A stretch of DNA of 64,000 nucleotides from Ambrosia x helenae (taxonomy: Eukaryota > Streptophyta > Magnoliopsida > Asterales > Asteraceae): the NCBI GenBank assembly GCA_030844895.1, contig CM061227.1:108861238-108925237 (forward strand). The letters are read 5' to 3'. The notes beneath the pieces were generated by a model that ran no database searches, had not been told where the DNA came from, and saw only the letters and a program-made list of their open reading frames with translations. A program made the position numbers and the translations under genes. Positions 59,326-64,000 of the stretch are shown here, piece after piece (positions within the stretch are counted from its first letter, which is position 1; every line of letters starts with the position of its first letter).

Positions 59326-61620
59326 CCGACCCATCCCCTTTTCCCATTCGAGGTTTATGTCTAAATTGTGATTATGGTTCGGTCTTTGCAGCGTAAACCC
59401 CAACCCATCCCCTTTTTCCTGTGGTTTTCAAGCAGGTGAGGTTTATCGTGTGGGGTGTTAACCCGAAGTGAGGCTTTGGTCATGGTCATGTTTCTGGTTG
59501 CCTTTAGAGTGACATGGTAATCGAAGTTTTAGTGCTGATTTTGATAGTTAAACTGGTGATAATGAAAATGAGTTGTGTTTTAGTTGCATTTTAATGAATT
59601 GGTTGTCAAATTGATAATAATTGTTTGATAATCTTGAATAGTAATCTGTTCATGTTCATGTTTCCAGGGGCTTACAAGAACAATAGTTATATGATAGTAT
59701 CTTGCAACAGTGAACTTGATCAGATGCGAGGCGCAGTAAGTTTGTTATAATTCAGAATTTGATGATTTTATTGTTTTTGTGGTAGTTTTGCATTTGATGT
59801 TAGCGCTTTGTTTTATAGCTAAACTCATCAGATTGTTAATGTGAAACTGTTCCTGTGATGATCGACTGCAGAGTAGGTTCTGGCATGGAAGAGCAGGTTA
59901 GAACGGCGATGTTTAGATATGCATAAAAACCGACCGCATGATCCGACCTTTTCATCTGGGTAATTGTTAGGCTTTATTCCATTCAATCTTGAAAAATATG
60001 TTATCCATTTGTGCAGTATTATTTTAGTGTTAGCTTTCATGTTCACATGTTTTATGATTTAGCTATGTTTAATTTCAAGTATCACCTCATTTTCAATATT
60101 TTTGTTTTTTTTACAGAATTAACTAACTTGGTCCATTATTTATTGTTCATCCACTATTGTTTATTTGGTATGTTTGTTATACTTATTGCTAAGATGTGTT
60201 GCTGCTCCTGGTTTGGAAGATATTGTAGTGGTTTAATTTCATGCACACTAAGTGTTCGTTTTAATGCCTCAAAGTAAGATACTGTTTTTTTGCTTCATTA
60301 CTAATTCTATGTGTTTTGGCAGTAGATTGATTATTGTAAATGAATGATTTTCGTTACAGTTTATCAAAGCCGAATTTGTCAATTTAGTTCCAGATTTGGT
60401 TTTTTTAATGGCAATCTATAAAATATTATTGCACTTTGTTTATAATCTTATATTTTGGAAGTGTTTCAAGTTCATATACAACTTTCTTATTGATAAGATG
60501 TTAATTAAATTAACTATGTCTATTATCTAAGGTATAAATTTGTTTGTTTAGAATATCGATCGTTCACAAACATTGGTTTTTTTTCCATCTATTAAAACGT
60601 TATTAAGATTAGGTACTGTGGTAACAGGCTATGGATAATCCAGATGGTGCTGACAATGAAAGTGACAAACCTATTGGTGTTTCTTATTTTTCTATTGTTA
60701 TTATGTTCAGCATGTGTTTAAGGGTCATGAAAATATGATTAAATTAGAGGGTTCATGTTCATTTGCAGGGAAAAGGGAAAAATAACGCTCGATCATTATA
60801 TTTAGTTGAATAAATCAACATATATTGCGTGTGAATCTGGAATGTGAGGCGGCGCCGCAGCGAGAAAGGGGCAGTATGGAACCATCGGCGTTGGTAGTGT
60901 GAACTACAATACGCTTGAAAATTATGCTTTTCACACGTACGTTTTCATTCCATTAATGCCTCTTTTGCATAACTGCTTTCTTACCGCTTATTATTGACAT
61001 AATAAATAGTAATATTATTATCATAATAAATATTAATCAAAAGCATCCAAACTGTACGTAGTTTCAGGCATTTATATTTAGATGGGTGCTTTTGTTTACG
61101 CGCTTTTGTAATTCAGATGCATCTTTTATTTAGGTGTTTTTGTACATTATGCATATTGATGTTTAGAAAACAACACAAATATTGATGAAACTAAAATCCA
61201 AAATTGGCAGCAACTTCAACCCATAGGAATGCTTTGTTTTGGCGCATAGAAAACAACAGCACAAATATTGATGAAACTACCTGCCAAAATGAATTTTAAT
61301 GAGAATGATTATTCACGAAGATGTAGGCTTATTATTTCCTGTTGGTCAGAAAGCTTGGTAAGGACGCGACTGTCCAGTTTGCACCTTCTATGTTTTATCC
61401 CCCAAGGCTGCACATTTTTTTAATTTAACATATTAATTGACCTACTAAACCATCAACATTTTGTGTTTAAAAGAACACGATTATAAACAACAAAACTGTC
61501 CAGTTCTGCACATTTTATAGCTATAATATATCAATTGATCGAGCGACCAATCTGTATTATATGTTTATTTACAACTTTCATACTGTAAATTATATGTGTT
61601 TTATTGTCTTTCCAAATTTG
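59326..61620 (+). other. Non-coding or intronic DNA, possible remnant of the RPA-like locus
   Basis: T-rich, intron-like sequence with several TTTGCAG or TTACAG sites (for example near 59400, 60115 and 61626) and short candidate exons such as one near 60630 with acidic codons (GATGGTGCTGACAATGAAAG). No domain is recognisable before 61627. Confidence 0.35.
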
Positions 61621-61626
61621 TTACAG

Positions 61627-62150
61627 CCATGAGAAAACAATTTATTCATTTATGTTCTCCAAGTACCGCATTCCTATTACCATAGATGATAAAACGGATT
61701 TCTTGGACGCGATAGTCTTTGATAGAGCAGCCACACAACTGCTTGAAATCCCATGAAAAGAACTGTTCACCAATGCTGATGCGCGAACTACCATATGCAA
61801 CAAGATTACAGCCCAGCCTGTGCAATTTACAATCAGAGCGGTTAAGGACGATCGCACATCTTTACAACCTATTCAGTCAACAACGTTATTTTCCTGCAGC
61901 CAGATAAAACAACAGCCACAACTTCCAGCAGCACAAATCCAGCTGTATCAACTCCAGCACCGACGACTCCTGTTCCTTCCAAGCCTACTATGAACGGAAA
62001 AAAAAAAGAAAGATTCAAGTGCAAGGCGTGAACTGTTTGACAAAAAAGGTATAGAACACTTTTCTAGCTTCTATTATCAAAAGTATTTACTAACAGTTTC
62101 ACAATTTTAATAACAGAACCTCGGAATCCAGCAAAAAGAGTGGCCACTGA
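61627..62150 (+). pseudogene. Replication protein A (RPA1-like) C-terminal OB-fold relic
   Basis: After a TTGTTACAG acceptor the frame reads KYRIPITIDDKTDFLDAIVF, then DRAATQLLEI, a TGA stop near 61755, and LFTNADARTTICNKITAQPV. This resembles the C-terminal DNA-binding fold of plant RPA large subunits, a family also carried by some plant Helitrons. Near 61875 the frame shifts. A Thr/Ser/Pro-rich tail with a basic KKKRK stretch follows to a GTATAG donor near 62048, and a last small exon may lie at about 62117-62150. At least one stop and one frameshift make it non-functional. Whether it is a host copy or Helitron cargo cannot be decided from the window. Confidence 0.6.
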
Positions 62151-62688
62151 CAACTAATAACACACTGCAGCCACTAAACGTTGCACCTTTTTTTGTTTAT
62201 CATGGATATTGGTTTCTCTTGCATAGATGTTATTAACCGTTGCTATTTTAACCTTTTGCGCCACATAACATTGGCGCCTTTTGTTTACTATGAATGTAAA
62301 TATCCTAACTTCTTTATGTCTGATTGTACTTTCTGTTATAAAGATTGATTGGTAATTTAGTAGTTATTATATAGTATTAATCGTTTTAGATTTGTGTATA
62401 ACAAGTCTTGCAGTTAACATGACTCGTCTTAGGATTAGTGTTACAATACTTTCTGTCTACACCTCTGTTTTGGCTAAACATATAACAAACCGTTGACAAA
62501 CATACAAATAAACTACTTAACAACCAAACACCATTATGTAAGAATCATGTAACATTCAAATAATACAGCCAATTGCATTTCGCTTACAAACATGTTAACC
62601 AGTTGCGCAACGCGCAACTTGGCTGAATACCGATGCAAAACAACGAATTGCATCTATAGTTCATTTCTGTTTTGACTATCATTTTCTT

Positions 62689-62729
<41 letters not shown>

Positions 62730-62880
62730 AATAGGGGATGGTTCTAGAGTAAACCTCAAAAATTTGAGTAAACTCAATAAACCCCATCACAACCATTGAT
62801 CATGCTTGATCAATGGTTGTGATTCATGGTCCCACCTTTGGGTCCACCTTCTTATTAAAATAATACATATAAAGTACTAA
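62151..62880. other. Non-coding DNA with two palindromes and a TA repeat
   Basis: Contents: a perfect 8-bp hairpin at 62601-62619 (AGTTGCGC, loop AAC, GCGCAACT), a (TA)n run at about 62693-62721 and a perfect 17-bp hairpin at 62786-62823 with loop TGCT. No ORF. Confidence 0.7.
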
Positions 62881-64000
62881 AAGGGTAGAGAAAATTGCTC
62901 GATTAGTCCCTGTGGTTTGCACAATTTTCACCTATAGTCCCTAAGTTTTTAAAATTGCAGGTATAGTCCTCAACTTTTAGACTTTCTTAACTCGGATAGT
63001 CCTTGGAGTGGCTGTGAAATTACTAAATTACCCTTTTGATGAATGGAGGTTAAATAATCCAGTTAAGTGGATGTAAAATTACTAAATTACCCTTACCCCA
63101 ATAAAATAATTTAAAATTATGTGGCCCCACCCACTTCTTCTTCCCCACTTCCTCACCCATCACCTTCATAAACCACCACCACCAACACATCCCCAAACCA
63201 CCTCCACCACCATCATCATCATCTGCACACTCCTCAGCCAATTCATATCTAAACAAAATCACACCCAAATCAGAAACAACAAAAAACCCATATTATAAAC
63301 ATAAAAAAGAAAGTAAATTACGTACGCTTGTGCAAAACATTTAATAAATGAACACCTTGAGCAATGTAATGACGAAAAGTCTCCACCTTTAGATTTCCAG
63401 AAGCTAAAGAAACTACAAATGGAGTGTAGAGAGAACCAATTGATTCTGATTGAGACTTAACCCATAAACGCTTTGAAACATGTTCTTCAATTGGGTCATG
63501 AATTGTTGTCATCGATGAAGCTGTTGACAACTTAAAATTGTGATTATTTCTGGTTCTGTAATCGGAAAACACAGATTGGAGAAGGTGGGGATGATTAAGG
63601 ACAGAATTATTGTAGGAGAAATCAGGGCCGACTTTGGAAACGTAATTAAAGGGAAGATTGAGGGCGTCGAGGACAGAGGAGATGAAGGCGGTTACGTCGC
63701 CAAGGGTATGGTTGAGAACGACGTCGTTTTCAATGAGGACGTCGTGGCAGTAGTTGCCGACGATGAGACAGGTGGGAGTGGGAGTGGGATTGAGGTTTGT
63801 TACCATTGGAATTAATGGTGGTGGTGATGATGATGAGTTGTGTGATTGTGTGAGATCATGAGTGTGTTAATGGAGGTTTTTGAAGGAAGGTGACGCGTGG
63901 GAAGGAGAGAGAGGGTGGTGGAAGGCGGTGGTGGTGATGGTTTGGGGATGTTTAGTGATGGTGGTTTATGATGGTGATGGGTGAGGAAGATGAAGTGTGG
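62881..64000. mobile_element. Pack-MULE-like element carrying gene fragments, right end outside window
   Basis: Sequence at 63149-63211 recurs in inverted orientation at 63926-63988 with close to 90 percent identity by eye (core TTCCTCACCCATCACC, CATAAACCACCA, ACATCCCCAAACCA). Between these inverted repeats lie fragments of two host genes. Outward on the left, 62883-63105 is a plant repeat with TTAGTCCCTGTGGTTTG and ATAGTCC units, likely the outer part of the terminal repeat. The right terminus and the 9-bp duplication expected of a MULE are beyond the window. Confidence 0.65.
63212..63806 (-). pseudogene. Chimeric captured gene: inositol 3-kinase-like N-terminus joined to TENA/TH2-like fragment
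   Basis: Minus strand, ATG at 63806. Residues about 12-85 (CLIVGNYCHDVLIENDVV, TAFISSVLDALNLPF, VSKVGPDF) resemble the N-terminus of plant pfkB-type inositol 3-kinase. The usual LGG turn reads LGD here. From about residue 100 the frame (TTIHDPIEEHVSKRLWVKSQ, LYTPFVVSLASGNLKVETFR, HYIAQGVHLL) resembles the start of plant TENA/TH2 (thiamine-phosphate phosphatase-type) proteins. One base is missing near 63338, so the frame ends at 63318 instead of reading FAQA into the donor. The TH2 intron is still recognisable (63249-63325, GTACGT...TTTAG), and the next exon (63212-63248) reads AYELAEECADDDD before running into the inverted repeat. Only the beginnings of both genes are present; catalytic parts are absent. 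Confidence 0.72.

Overview
The window is plant nuclear DNA, almost certainly from a eudicot, and it consists largely of nested transposable elements. GT-AG introns, plant-type Ty3/gypsy and LINE proteins, TATA boxes inside LTRs and hAT/MULE-type elements all support this. The style of the LTRs (tRNA-Met primer sites, LTR ends in TGT(A/G)ACA) reminds me of sunflower-family genomes, but that is an impression and not a demonstration. I see no intact ordinary host gene. Gene-derived material is limited to an RPA-like relic (about 61.6-62.1 kb) and a chimeric captured-gene fragment (63.2-63.8 kb).

Layout. 1-12918: a tandem pair of Ty3/gypsy Tekay-type chromodomain elements sharing one LTR (pol tail, LTR, complete gag-pol, LTR). 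They are inserted into a minus-strand LINE (12919-about 16346) that has several frameshifts. 16671-26290: a minus-strand non-autonomous LTR element with target duplication CCAAC; its 5' LTR is split by a Tekay-like solo LTR (21971-24585, duplication TAAAA). 26936-36.5 kb: three more minus-strand LTR copies of the same non-autonomous family. One is split by an unrelated LTR-like element (30926-32692, duplication ATAAT), and a 317-bp hAT-type MITE lies at 33764-34080. 38.3-40.3 kb: a broken, intron-containing ORF resembling the plant putative gypsy-type transposase (Transposase_28) family. 40841-41573: a second MITE with an 8-bp duplication. 41754-44323: a plus-strand solo LTR. 44730-59325: a 14.6-kb element with two 4,028-bp LTRs, duplication CCGAC and only a ruined pol. 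61.6-62.1 kb: relic of a replication protein A C-terminal domain. 62.9 kb to the edge: a Pack-MULE-like unit carrying pieces of two host genes.

The best candidates for undescribed biology are structural signals in the LTRs. (1) An approximately 70-nt hairpin with compensating stem changes occurs five times in each LTR of the 14.6-kb element and once in its body. (2) A short hairpin sits just before a predicted 3' splice site in the LTR leader of at least seven different LTR copies, again with compensating stem changes. (3) Two Tekay-lineage LTRs carry unrelated inverted-repeat arrays at the same places around their TATA boxes. (4) tRNA-like A/B-box segments recur inside one LTR family. All were read by eye; no folding, alignment or database search was run.
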